A DNA stretch of 64,000 nt, from positions 1 through 64,000 of the forward strand of contig JAOBSW010000888.1 of assembly GCA_026214975.1 (NCBI GenBank). Reading direction: 5' to 3'. Both the position numbers and the translations under genes were made by a program. The stretch is from Gentiana macrophylla (taxonomy: Eukaryota; Streptophyta; Magnoliopsida; Gentianales; Gentianaceae). Under the pieces are notes generated by a model, which worked only from the letters and a program-made list of their open reading frames with translations, made no database searches and was not told the origin of the DNA. The first letter of the stretch is position 1. Each line of letters starts with the position of its first letter. Of this stretch, positions 1 through 11,453 are shown one piece after another.

Positions 1-9
1 GTGGGAGGG

Positions 10-1280
10 TATTGGAATAGTGTCTAAACCCAATCGGGTTGGACGGATCCGACTTTGGTGGATCATTTCTACTATTGCTTTATGTTTATACATATATTAA
101 AATGGCTTACATTGTCATATATATGTTCTTTTAGAGAACCAATTTAATTGTTATATGAATGCGTATCGCAAATATTAAAGCGTGATGAGAAATACATGAT
201 GGCCGATTATGGTTGTGAGATCTCAATCAACTTTAATAGTTTGATTCACTTAAATGTCACAAGGCTGATGTACTATATAAGCGAGGCATTGATAAGTACT
301 AAGCAGGACTAACGCGTGAGATGTCTTACGTAACTTAGGCGAGGATGGATCGATACAACTCTCGAAGTGCCGTAGAGACACTTGGGTATGCGTGGAGCGT
401 GTATTAGAGAGATGCGTCGTTAAATGACATTGCTTACGGATAAGTGTCACATGTAAGCTGGTTGTGTAATTATCGCTATCCGAATCTTGTGGCGTCGCGG
501 TGTGGATTGTCGTGCTTTGACCACTATTGAGAGTTTCCTGTACGAGGCGATCATGCGGTAATGATTGGGTGCCAAATCTTTTGAAGCATCACCGGAGTAT
601 ACGCAGTTGGTCGTCGGGAATCACGTATCCTATGATTGGTTCGGATCCAGATATCGAGAAATGGCGCCGCTGTATGAGAATGTCTTACTCTGCGTGAATT
701 TTTGCGAAGTGGGAGTAAAGCGAGTTCGCCGAAGGCATGATATCCAGTTATAAGATCACGAATCGAGTTGATGTTTTATTTATCGACTACTTGACCATTA
801 TGGATATTATTACAGCGATAGGGTTGTAAGTTACCGCGAGTGCTTTGTTTCACATGAAAGGTAGTAGTCATTGCACATTTGACTCTTCCGATGATTGGGG
901 TCACGATTAATGTGTTGCTAGGCGGCTATCCACGTGATCGTTAGGCATGAAGGGCATTTTAAGTAATTTGCAACTTTGTGTCTCAGCCAACATATTCGAG
1001 GAAGCCTATCGGGTCACCTTACATAAGAACATCTAGCAGATTAAAATGTGGTTATAGATGATAACCAAATAAGGAAAGAATTTATCTACAATCTTATAAA
1101 TGTTATAGTGGTAAATTAATATGGTGGTATTTATTTATTATGAATAAATTAAATACAAGATATTAATTTAGTTGATTAATTAAATACACTTATATTGATA
1201 ATGAAGTGCCATATTGAAGTGTATAGATACGACTTGGATTATACAATTTAATTAATAATATTGCAAATATTAATATTGGA

Positions 1281-1363
<83 letters not shown>

Positions 1364-1411
1364 GCATGCATGTGCGCATCAATGCAAATTGAAGATTTGC
1401 ATACTTTTTAA

Positions 1412-1465
<54 letters not shown>

Positions 1466-2103
1466 ATTTATTTGTGTAATATATATATGATATATCTACA
1501 GCATGTGTAAAATTGATTTATGGTAATAAAATAAAGATGATCATATTAGATATTGTGATATCTTAGAAATATTGATATAAGATATTAATGATATCACCAG
1601 ATTTGTTTAATATGAGATATTGTAATAAATGAGATAATCGATCAAATTATATTTTCCTTATTTTATTGGGAAAATGTTTTCTTCTCTCCCATCTAGAAGA
1701 TGGGCGCCTACCTTTATAAATAAGAGGTGGGGTGTCAATTTCTTTTCTTGTGACACAATTCCAAGAACTAATAGTTCTTTGTGTAAAATAGAGGCGTCAT
1801 ATAGAGAGTTGGAGAGAGAGAGGAGAAAAGGCGGGTCCCAGCAACAAGGAGTTTCCAATAATAATCTTAATGATGGGATTCGGTAGGTTGCTCGTGTGGA
1901 CTAAGCGGTGAGGCCGAACAGCAGGCGCTCTGTGCGGGAACTACTCTTGCCCAGACGGTCAAAGCGTCGATCTTTTAGATCAACCAAGGTAACCACCGTC
2001 CCTACTAGCTTAATGGTTTATTAGCCCAAGCGAAGTCGATCTTGGGTCGATAGGAAATAAATTTTTTTGAAATTCAGCTGCGTTCAGCGTAGATTTCCTA
2101 ACG
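10..2103 (+). mobile_element. LTR of retrotransposon family 'ABC', copy A
   Basis: About 2.1 kb that matches, as reverse complement, the LTRs at 7514-9533 and 10043-14515. Shared landmarks are the start (TTGGAATAGTGTC here, TTGAAATAATGTCC in copy B), the block CTTATTTGGTTATCATC in reverse near 1050, the TTCCAAGAACTAATAGTTC stretch near 1760 and the end GATTTCCTAAC. It looks solo or truncated: no clear primer-binding site follows 2103, and the sequence next to it is a MULE transposase remnant. The left end lies at the window edge, so no TSD can be judged. The ORFs inside are incidental. Confidence 0.75.
1286..1460. repeat. Two (TA)n microsatellites inside LTR copy A
   Basis: Near-pure TA runs at about 1286-1356 and 1414-1460, separated by a short unique block (ATGCATGCATGTGCGCATC). 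The sister LTR B has one long TA run at the equivalent place and LTR C has almost none, so the expansion post-dates the split of the copies. Confidence 0.9.
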
Positions 2104-3063
2104 ATTGTATGTCGAGTGTTCATTGCGTAAGGCCAATTTGCTAGGATTAACCAAGGTTGGGATAAGATATTTTGTAAGAAAGTGTCTGATCTTTTATGGT
2201 TGTGCCTCAAGGAATTGATTATCGGCGCAAAATTAATACATAGAAGCGGTTTTCAATATGTTTTAAAAGGAATAATAACCAGCAGGATAACAACTTATTG
2301 TCCTTTCAAGGAAACATATAAGTGTTCATGGAATGTACATGGTATTAAATTGCATGTGAATGCTATTTTTATGTGAAGGACTCATGCATTGTTCATATTT
2401 GTAGTTACGTTGGTCGTTCTTTTCATGGACCTTCATGAATGAGCTCTGAGCTTGTTGCGAGGTTATTGAAAAGATGGTTAAGTGACACACCTAATGTGAG
2501 TTATCTTGTAGTTAAGCGTGATTTGTTCTCACAATTTTCGTTTAGGGTGACTTATTTCAAAGCAAGAATTGGTGTGTGGAAATCCTAATCGACTTTGTTT
2601 GGCGATGTTCGCCTTTAGGAGATTGCCTTCTTATGTTCAATACCTTTTGGATTCAAATCATGGTTCTCTTGTTGTTTATGATGTGGATAATGTATCATGT
2701 CGGTTTAAGCGATTGTTTATTGCTTTTGATGGGTGCATCGTGGTTTCAACTCTTGCGCTCCTCTTCTTTTTGGATGGAGCACATTTGAAAGGTCAATTTA
2801 GGGGTCATTTGCTCAGTGCTACTAGGATGGATGAAAACCAAGGAATTTTGAGTTTGGACTTGTTTTAATATGGTTGATTAACCTTATCACGATGTCGGTA
2901 TCATAATATCATGAACTCTGCAGTGATATTATTTTGTTGTATGTTAAAGTATCTATCCATTTGCTTTTGTTGTTGTTGATTCCAAGGACTCACGATAATT
3001 GGGAATGTTTCTAAGGCATTTGAAGACTATTTTGGATCTCATCGACAGACTAACGTTTATTAG
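2104..3063 (+). pseudogene. MULE (Mutator-like) transposase remnant
   Basis: Frames broken by stops and shifts still show a plant mudrA-type protein in order. Near 2290-2376 is a Cys/Trp-containing N-terminal block (YCPFKETYKCSWNVHGIKLH). Near 2569-2868 is the start of the DDE catalytic domain (RLFIAFDGC, then FLDGAHLKGQFRGHLLSATR and DENQG). Near 3010-3060 are residues readable as KTILDLIDRLTFISD. The Asp of LDGAHLKG sits where the first catalytic acid of MULE transposases lies. The rest of the catalytic domain, the SWIM finger and the C-terminus are missing: an LTR starts at 3064. The family call is good, and the gene is clearly dead here. Confidence 0.8.
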
Positions 3064-4250
3064 TGATGCGCCCAGCTCCGGATCGAGCCACTTATCCGGA
3101 AGAGAGCGTTCGGCGCGTACAAAATTAAATAAATTTAATATTATCACATAAGCCTCTGCGTCGTCGTATCAAATAAAAGCAAGCGGAAGCCCAAAAGACT
3201 CGGGTAAAATCATAAATGCCACTTTATGAATAAAAAATAACCATTATAAAGATGGATAGTTAAATTACAACGACGAAAAACCCAAAGACTTATACCATCA
3301 TGAAGTCTTAAAAGTAGAAATACAATAAGTCTAAGAAAATAAATACAACTAGTCTAGTACAACTTTTACAAAGAAAAGGAACTAGAAACTTAAATCAAGA
3401 CTTCAAGCCTTCAAAGTGCGTCATACACTTGGTCAACATATGTTCGTCTTCTCACCCCACAATGCATACAAAATAAAATGCAAAGGAGGTAAGTACAAAG
3501 TACTTAGTAAAAGTGAGAAGCTAATGAATAACTAAGTTATACAGCGAAAGTTATTATTATGATTATTAAATTATATTTATGAGACCGACTCAATCACAAG
3601 GTTCAATCCGTGCCCATCGACATGTCATGACTAAGCGTTTCTAAGCTTAGCTTATCTTTGTTACATCATTACTCAAGGACAACTGCGCATGGCGTTCATC
3701 GACTGAAGATATACTTGCTAACTAACGGTGATTAGCACCGATAAGCTCCGGGGTCTCCCCGGTATGCGTATCGTCGATGAATTTCTTACTTGCCGTTCGA
3801 CCGTTTATAGGCGGCGTTGTTCACCTTTTATGAGCGTATCACATCGCCGATATGAAAGAGTGCTAACGAGAATAAGTGACGTTTATCTTTTACTACTACA
3901 TATGTAATTATTATACATTTGTTAACTAGCCACCTAAGTGTTTTCAAGTAATCTCTCTCACACATACTACTCTCTTTCCTGAACCATTAGACACGGACAA
4001 GGCCTAGCAATTACACAAACATTGATGAATACTAATCCATCAAAGCACAAGCCCTTTCATGCTCTTCCGGCCGGATCGAACTTCAACTCCGCTTTAAGAG
4101 TACATTGATTGTTTTAAGCTGAGCGAATCAGAAACTCAATCGGGGCTTGTTCATTTTCATTTAATGTTATTAGATCAAAAATAGAAATTTAAAACTCAAC
4201 ACAAATATACCAAAACATATCACATCTTATTAATTGTGATGACTTTAAAT
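3064..4250 (-). mobile_element. LTR of family 'EF', copy F (truncated)
   Basis: Reverse-complement match to the 3' half of the LTR at 15638-17827. Shared features are the terminal block with CCGGATAAG and GGAGC(T)GGGCG, the stretch with CTTAGCTTATCT, GGTGGCTAGTTAACA, GAAAGGGCTTGTGCTTTGATG, and AATAAGATGTGATAT near 4230. Similarity fades beyond about 4250, so the 5' half (in element orientation) is absent or replaced. It interrupts the MULE transposase reading at 3063. The flank just left of it reads ATTAG; no matching TSD could be placed at the other end. Confidence 0.7.
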
Positions 4251-4297
4251 TGATTTCATATACCTTGTGTACAAGGTCTAAGTTCCATAAGTAAAGT

Positions 4298-5553
4298 GTT
4301 GATTGGAACTTGGTTATGATCAAAATGGTGTAATCTAACTTCATAATAAAGTTAGATAAAGAGAAGTCATTTCTGGTGTTTTATAAACACGACAACTTTG
4401 GATCGGTGGTGATATGCTTTTTAGCAGGCTTACACTCAAGGAACCTGCTACAAGGAAAAGGACAGATAACAACCCTTGATTTTGTCAACAGATCAATGGC
4501 TAAGATTAAAGGGACGTTGGAGAGAAATAGATGTTTATCCAATGGATACAAGTCAAGGGTGGACAATCTGCCCGACAAAAGTAAGCCAGCGATGTCGATT
4601 ACTATGTCTGAGGACGAGAATGCAAGTCAAGATGGGACAAATGCGAAATGGCTATGTTTGAATTTCAAACATAAATCACAAGATTCTCACTATAAATAGA
4701 AGACCCAGATCTGAAACAAGTGATGATTTTGAGAAAAACAACAATTAATCTTGAGCTTGATTCTTATCAAGAAGGCACCTGTGACCTCTTGAACTTAAAG
4801 CTCTTGATCGGTAAAATTTTTTCAAGTGTAATCTGTTATCAAGCTTACACCTTGAAGAATTCAAAGCTCTTGATCATATCATCTGATCAAATTTCTTTGA
4901 AAATTTGAATCACTTACTTGATTCAAACTTTCTTTTACAAGAAACCTCTTGAAGGCGGTGAAGCATCTTTGGAGTGTCAGAATTTATTGTTTGTGGTGGA
5001 GTGGTGAAGAGGCAATCTACCATTCAAGGACGTTGGAAGACTTTGGGCGACAATCTACATGTTCCAAGTGTTAGGTTTGTGAAGCCATAGTTATTGGTGA
5101 ATGACAAACAACTTAGGGATTTTGTAGCTTTGCTACCTCAAATATCTACAGTGAATTACCTCCAACATCACGAGGATAAGAGTGGGTGCGAGATTACACC
5201 ACATGGAACCACTTTATAAAATCTGCTACTTACTTCTGCATTTACATTACGCATTTAGTTTATTTCACCACATTAACCTATTGAAACTAACAAGCCGAGT
5301 CACACCACGTACACTCTTGAGTATCCCAATACTTGGTATCATATTTTAACAACAAGTAATAAGTCTTTGCAGATACATTCATTTGCAACAAATTCGAGAA
5401 AAATTAATAGTCGGTGAGACTCTTGAAATTTGTCGGTGAATCTTGAAGCGGTCGGCGAGGCTCTGAACTTCTTTGAGTTTGTTAACTCCAAAAGTTTTAA
5501 GTGTTAAGTTTATTCACCCCCTCTAAGCAACCAAAGCCTTTTCAAGGGACCAA
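4298..5553 (+). mobile_element. Candidate LTR / leader of an unassigned retrotransposon
   Basis: It begins TGTTGATTGGAACTTGG, has a good TATA box (CTATAAATAG near 4691), then a long leader ending in TTCACCCCCTCTAAGC and GGGACCAACA, a kind of sequence often seen at plant copia LTR borders. A weak tRNA-Met-like primer word (TTGGTATCAT) occurs near 5332, so the true LTR end may be there. No second LTR, no TSD and no coding domain were found. Imperfect ~24-bp repeats (GTCGGTGAG, CTTGAA) lie at 5412-5465. The ORF at 4376-4699 covers the TATA box and resembles no family. Confidence 0.4.
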
Positions 5554-6780
5554 CACTCCAGCTAGTCAACTACTTCCAATTGACTTTCAAGAATCTTTCA
5601 AAATTCTTTAGTGGCCAAGATCCCATCTGGTTACCCCGATTCCCGGCGAGGCGATCAACGAGAATAATTCAAAAGGTATGTAACTCTTACCAATCACATC
5701 TCTATGTGACTCTTGGTAGTTGACTAGTCAACTCTTTGACAATTCACATCTTTATGTGGTAGTCAACCCACTTGCCTCTACAGAATAAGGCGGTCTGGCG
5801 AGGTCGATCACATGATACTCTAGTCAAGTCATAACCCAATATTCGTGAGATCTAAATGCGATCATATCTCAATAATGACGATATACCCGTGGTAGGTAAA
5901 CTCCGGCGAGGGCGATCGATTGGATCGAACAAAGGCTCTTCACCCGTCATTTATAATATTGGGAGACAATTTTTCGACTTGATTTTTGTTGTGGAGTATT
6001 TACGTAAATTAATTCACTTAATTAATTTTAATTACGGTCTCATCAAATATATCTATCTCTATAGACATACATCCTACACATTTATCTAGATCGTGCACTA
6101 GTCATGCATTCATCGTATCATATAAAATAAATACAAGCACAAAATAAATTTATGCGTAAAGTAACCGGTATGATCATGGACTTTTCCTAGAGTGCGGTTT
6201 GAATACTAAGCCCAATGCTGCGGGTGCATGATCTAAAAGGTAGGCTGCAACCGCCAATAGGACCTTTAATGCTCGAATTCTCCAATGGGATCTTTATTTT
6301 AAATCTTTCTTTGGTCTTCATCTTACTTTCAAAATTCTTGTTACATTTAATTCTATCTAATAAAATAAATACATCCGCCGCTTTGAGAGCTATGAGGAAT
6401 GAGATAAATGGAAAATAAACTAGAGTCACGTTCTTCATAGCATACTGGTATAATTTTAAACCAACGAGAAAAATTAAATCATTCATCATCTATCCTATCG
6501 ATTGAGTCAGCGATCGATCGAGGTCCATATAATCATATTATATCTACTATATCTAATCCATACAATAACATCTTATGAAAAAGATAATTAACACTTAACT
6601 ACTTGCGTCTTAATTAATCAATTAACATTTAATCTATTAAATAATTTTATCAATCAATTAACTAATTTACATTTAATTAATTAAATGATTTAATCGAGAA
6701 ATAAAATTAAAGATTAATTTTAAGCGATTTTAATTTTAATTTTAATTAATTAGAACTATTCTAAAATTAAATCGAAATTA
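5554..6780. other. Repetitive non-coding sequence, unassigned
   Basis: No convincing gene. It contains GTTGACTAGTCAAC-type palindromic words near 5570-5740, a leader-like stretch (minus strand) around 6130-6290, and very AT-rich sequence with TTAATTAATTAA words from 6590 to 6780. The minus-strand ORF at 6187-6489 has no recognisable domain. This may be more of the internal region of the LTR element whose LTR is copy B. Confidence 0.4.
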
Positions 6781-7513
6781 AAATTATGTCTCTTTTGTTT
6801 CTTTTCTTGTGATTTCTAATCAAAGGATGCATTTGGTTTCTAAAGCCAAAAGGCATCTTCTAAACCAAATTTGGTTTTAGGTCAGCATTTCAAAATCAAA
6901 ATTTTGGAAGTAGTGCAAAGCTAGCCTTTACAAATCAAATATTTGAAAGGCGCAGGCCTATTCAAATCAAATATTTGGAAAGGCCAAATAATTTTGGTTT
7001 AGAAACAGCGGCTTTCAAAATCAAAATTTTGGAAGTGGCGCAGTCTAAGCGCTTTCTCAAATCAAATATTTGGAAAGGGTCTGGCTATTAAAATCAAATA
7101 TTTAGAAAGGCCAATATTATTTTAATCAGTGTGGCGTCGATAGCCAAATTATTTGAATCGTTGGTTAGCCAGCAGCGACATGACTAGACAAAGGAGAAAT
7201 TACCAATCACATTTATGAGCGTATTGAATCACAAAATATACAAAACAAAAATTTGGAGATCCATGCCGATTGGTGGTCAACCAACTACCGGCGGCGAGGT
7301 TGCCCTTTGCCTCGCCCGCCGACCGATCGCGCGCCGGTGGTAGTGCCGCCGCCTTGATTGGCGAGCACCACCCGATCTCATTTTTTCTTTTCATGTATCA
7401 CTTTTGAGAATAAAAAATCTTTCATCTTTTAATTACGTGATTTAAGCGATAAAATTAACTACACAAAATAACATGCTTATTGCTTAAGCTCGAAGCTCTC
7501 TCTCGATACCCTT
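6781..7513 (-). mobile_element. Internal non-coding region next to LTR copy B
   Basis: Parallel in content to 9534-10042: several copies of TTCCAAATATTTGATTT-type words, then ATTTGAATCGTTGGTTAG, a CACAAAA run, a GC-rich block with CGGCGGCGAGG and CGCGCCGG, and TTATTGCTTAAGCTCGAAGCTC next to the LTR. On the minus strand the LTR end CTAACA is followed by GGGTATCGAGAGAGC, which resembles the tRNA-Met primer site TGGTATCAGAGC. No ORF of a retroelement protein was seen. Confidence 0.6.
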
Positions 7514-8197
7514 TGTTAGGAAATCTGCAGCGAGGAGCAGTAGATTCAAAAATTTATTTCTATTGACCCAGAGATCTACGCCGTTTAAGCAATAAACAAA
7601 TAAGTAGTAAAGGTGGTTACCTTGGTTGATCTAAAAGATCGGCGCTTTGACCGTCCCAGGAGAGTAGTTTGCATAGAGCCGCCCAAGTGTTCGGCCTCTG
7701 CCGGCTAGTCCACGAGCGACCCGCGGAATCCCGTCATGTATTCTTTATTGGATAACTCCGGTTCTTTAGGCCGGCCCTTTTCCACTCTCTCCGCTCTACA
7801 TAGGATGCTCTACATTTTACACAAGAACTATTAGTTTTAGAATTGTGATGTGTAAAAGAGCAACACACCACTTTCACATTTATATGTAAAGTGGCGCCAG
7901 GACTAGAGTGGAGAGAGAAAACACTTTCCTAATAAAATAAGAAAAATATGATAGATTGATTTATCTCATTTTATAATATATTATATTAAATAAATCAGGA
8001 GATTGTCGATATCTTATATTGAATATTTCAGAATATTGTCAATATCTAATATTGACTATCTTTATTATATTACCTTAAATCGATTTCTGTGTGTGTATAT
8101 ATCACATATATATTACACAAATTAATAAATCTATATACAAATATAGTTATTACACAAGTGCACATGCATATCACATATATGCATACTACATATGTAC

Positions 8198-8285
<88 letters not shown>

Positions 8286-9533
8286 AATATTAATATAGTA
8301 ATACAATTAATTAAATTTCTTGTCAAAAGTGTATCTTATACACACACAAATTGTGTCACCTTAGCCAATAAATTGGCATCAGAATATTCTTTAATTAACA
8401 TAATACTATTAATATCTTGTATTTAATTTATTCATAATAAATAAATACCACCATATTAATTTACTACTATAACCTTTATAGTCTCGAGACAAACTTTCCT
8501 TATTTGGTTATCATCTATAACCACATTTTAATCCGGCTAGATGTTCATATGTGTGTGACCCGATAGGCTTCAGAATATGTTGGTCGTAGACATAAAGTGA
8601 AAATTACGAAAATGCCTTTCATGCCTAACGATCATGGGATAGCGTCTAGCAACACACCGTGAACCCCAATCATCGGAAGAGTCAAATGCAATGACTACTA
8701 CCTTTCATGTGAAAGCGATTACCGTGTAACTTACAATCTATCATTTGTAATAATATCCATACGGTCGTACGTCGAGTGTCAAACATTAACGACCGTATCT
8801 TATAATTTGGATAACATGCTCTCTCGAAGTATCTCGTTTACTCCCACTTTGCAAAGATTCACGTGAGTAATACATTCCTTATAAGAAGGCCATTTCGGAT
8901 ATTCGATCCGGTCATAGGGATCACGCGATTCTGAGCGACCAATCATGTATACTCCGCGTGCTTCAATATCATACCTAATCACTACCGCATGATCACCCGT
9001 TCTTTGGAAACCTCAATAGTGTCAAAGCATGACAATGCACCGTGATGCCATGAAGACTCGGTCCAAAGGATAATTACACAACCATGCATAGTGTGACAAC
9101 TTAACCGTGTAAGTGGGTTAAGTCTAGCGTCGCATTCTACAATACCGTCACATTACAATCCAAGTGTCTCTACACTTGATGAAGCGAGATCTATCCACTG
9201 CCGCTTAAAGACATAAGACATATAATACGTGCTGATGCATTTTTATACTATCATTGCCACCATTTAATAGTACATCACTAGAGACATTTAAGTATCAAAC
9301 TTATTAAAGTGATTAGAGATCTCATCAACCATAATCGTCTATCATGGTTTCTACATCACGATTTAATACTAAGGGCGTTATCATATAACAATTCATAATT
9401 GGTTCTTTAAAAGAACATATATATGACAACATAAAAGCCATTTAATATATGCATAAACATAAAGAAATAGTAGAAATGATCCGACTCGGTCGGATCGGTC
9501 CAAACCGATTGGGTTTAGGACATTATTTCAACA
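7514..9533 (-). mobile_element. LTR of family 'ABC', copy B
   Basis: In minus orientation it begins TGTTGAAATAATGTCC at 9533 and ends CTAACA at 7514, 2020 bp. It aligns with copies A (inverted) and C (direct). A primer-site-like sequence follows its end at 7490-7513. On its other side lies a purine-rich word (GGAAAGGGCTCCA) that could be a polypurine tract, so B may be the 3' LTR of a short element whose 5' LTR is copy C. Confidence 0.8.
8203..8282. repeat. (TA)n microsatellite in LTR copy B
   Basis: About 80 bp of nearly pure TA. It produces Ile/Tyr-repeat ORFs on both strands that are artefacts. It sits at the same relative place as the TA runs in copy A. Confidence 0.95.
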
Positions 9534-10042
9534 CATGGAGCCCTTTCCAAAATCAAAATTTTGAAAATGGCCTGGACTTATGTTTTTCCAAAATCAAATA
9601 TTTTGAAAAGGGCATATGCCTATTCAAACAAAATTTGGAAAAGCCTAGGTTAATCGTAAGTCTTTAATCGTGGACTATAAACCGACCAAGTTATCTTATA
9701 GTGTCATGTGGCATCCCGATGGTCAAACTATTTGAATCGTTGGTTAGTCATATGACATTAACTAAACAAAGAGAGATTTTATATGTATCATAAAGAATCA
9801 CAAAACACACAAAACAAAAATCGGGGTTCCACCAAAATTACCATCCGGCGCCGACCACCCGAGGGCGGCCCGGCGCGCTTGGCGTATTTCGGTGAAGTGC
9901 CGCCACCGATCGACCGAGCACCCCAAGTCGCGAACCTTTTCCCTTTTTTTGTTTAGCGAATCTATATCATGCATACAGAATAATTGAGTACGCAAATTAA
10001 CTAATGCTTATTGCTTAAGCTCGAAGCTCTCTCGATACCCTT
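9534..10042 (-). mobile_element. Short internal region between LTRs C and B (LARD/TRIM-like)
   Basis: Only 509 bp separate two direct LTRs of the same family. On minus it has, in order, a primer-site-like word just after LTR C (GGGTATCGAGAGAGCTTCG), a GC-rich block (near 9840-9930), TTTGATTTTGGAAA-type repeats and a purine-rich word at the LTR B border. No ORF encodes gag or pol. This is the layout of a non-autonomous LTR element with large LTRs, or the result of recombination within a tandem array. Confidence 0.6.
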
Positions 10043-10901
10043 TGTTAGAAAATCTCGCGGGGCAGCAGTGAATTTAAAATTTATTTCCTTTTTAACTAGG
10101 ATCGATTTTGTTTAAGCAACAAACATAAAAGAATTAGACTAGAGAATACCTTGGATGATCTAAAATAGATCGTCGCTTTGTCACTGTTGTAGTTTACTGC
10201 ATGAAGCCGCATGAGTGTTCGGCCTCTACCGTTGATCCACACGAACAACCCGCCGGAATCCACCATTGGATTGCTACCGGAAAAAATTTGCTAGATCTCC
10301 TTTTCTTTCTCCCAGGACTCTCGTAATTTTCTAGTAAAAATAAAACTTGTAATTGTGATACAAAGAGCATGACACCACACTATATTTATAGTGTAAGTGG
10401 CATTAATGCACAACCCAATCCGATTAGGAAAAACTTCACTAATGGATAGAGGAGAAAGAAAACCGATTAAATAAAATAAGGAAAATGACAGCGTTAGATT
10501 TATCTCATTTAATATTCAATATCTTATATTAAATACTTTCAAGATATATATTGCCAATATCTAATATTGAATATATCTTTATTATATTACCATAAATCAA
10601 TCTACACATGTGTGTAAATTTATATACATTAATATCTAATATTAATATATGATAATACTTATTAATTAATTACTGTAATCCAAATATATCTTATACACTA
10701 CAAACTTGCTCCCCATATTGCCATTTATTGGCTTCGGAATATTCTCAATTAATTAATATAATTCTATGATTAATTAATTTGTAAAATACATGTATATCAT
10801 ATATACATATATATTTACACATACATAATAAAATATGTATATTTAATTAATCAACATAATTAATATCTTGTATTATATTTATTCACAATAAATAAATATC
10901 A

Positions 10902-11137
10902 GTTTGGGTATAGAGAGAGCTTGTCATTGTGATCCCACCGAGGATCAACAACCATCACCCCAAGTTCTCTAATTTGATACAAATTTATATTTTTGGGACA
11001 CGAGGTAATAAATAATAGAATACTAAAGATCCGAGCCATAGAATTTCTCAATTTTGAGGCGAACCGGAATAACGTCCGATCTTGTTTCTGGATTGAGTAG
11101 AAAGGGGATATATGAAGTTCGTTTTGTTCCTCTGTTC
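10902..11137. other. ~236-bp complex insert in LTR copy C, origin unknown
   Basis: Absent from sister LTRs A and B, which run straight through this point. The insert is of higher complexity than its surroundings (GATCCGAGCCATAGAATTTC, GAGGCGAACCGGAATAACG) and shows neither TSD nor terminal repeats. Blunt insertion without a TSD is typical of organelle DNA joined into the nucleus. Its style recalls plastid intergenic DNA, but the origin is not shown. Confidence 0.45.
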
Positions 11138-11453
11138 ATATTAATTTATCACTATAACACTTTCTGATCGAGATAAAACTTTCCTTATTTGGTTATCGCT
11201 ATATAACCGTATTTCAATCCGGCTAGATGTCTTATTCGTGTGACTCGATAAGCTTCCGAATATGGTGGCCGTAAGCATAAAGTGCATTTACTAAAATATC
11301 CTTCACACCTAATGATCATGGATAGCGTGCAGCAACACGTTCACGACCTCCGATCATCTCGAAGAGTCAAATGCAATGCCTTTACCTTTCATGTGGAGCG
11401 GTTACCGTATAAATAGAATCATACCATTTATTACAATCTCAAATACGATCATA

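Noticed and set aside
2953..3147. Minus ORF ending at 2953
   Set aside because: Antisense to the MULE remnant and crossing the LTR F border; no domain.
4376..4699. 107-codon + ORF
   Set aside because: Spans a TATA box in an LTR-like region; no domain.
8070..8426. Overlapping ORFs rich in Ile/Tyr on both strands
   Set aside because: They translate the TA microsatellite; no gene.
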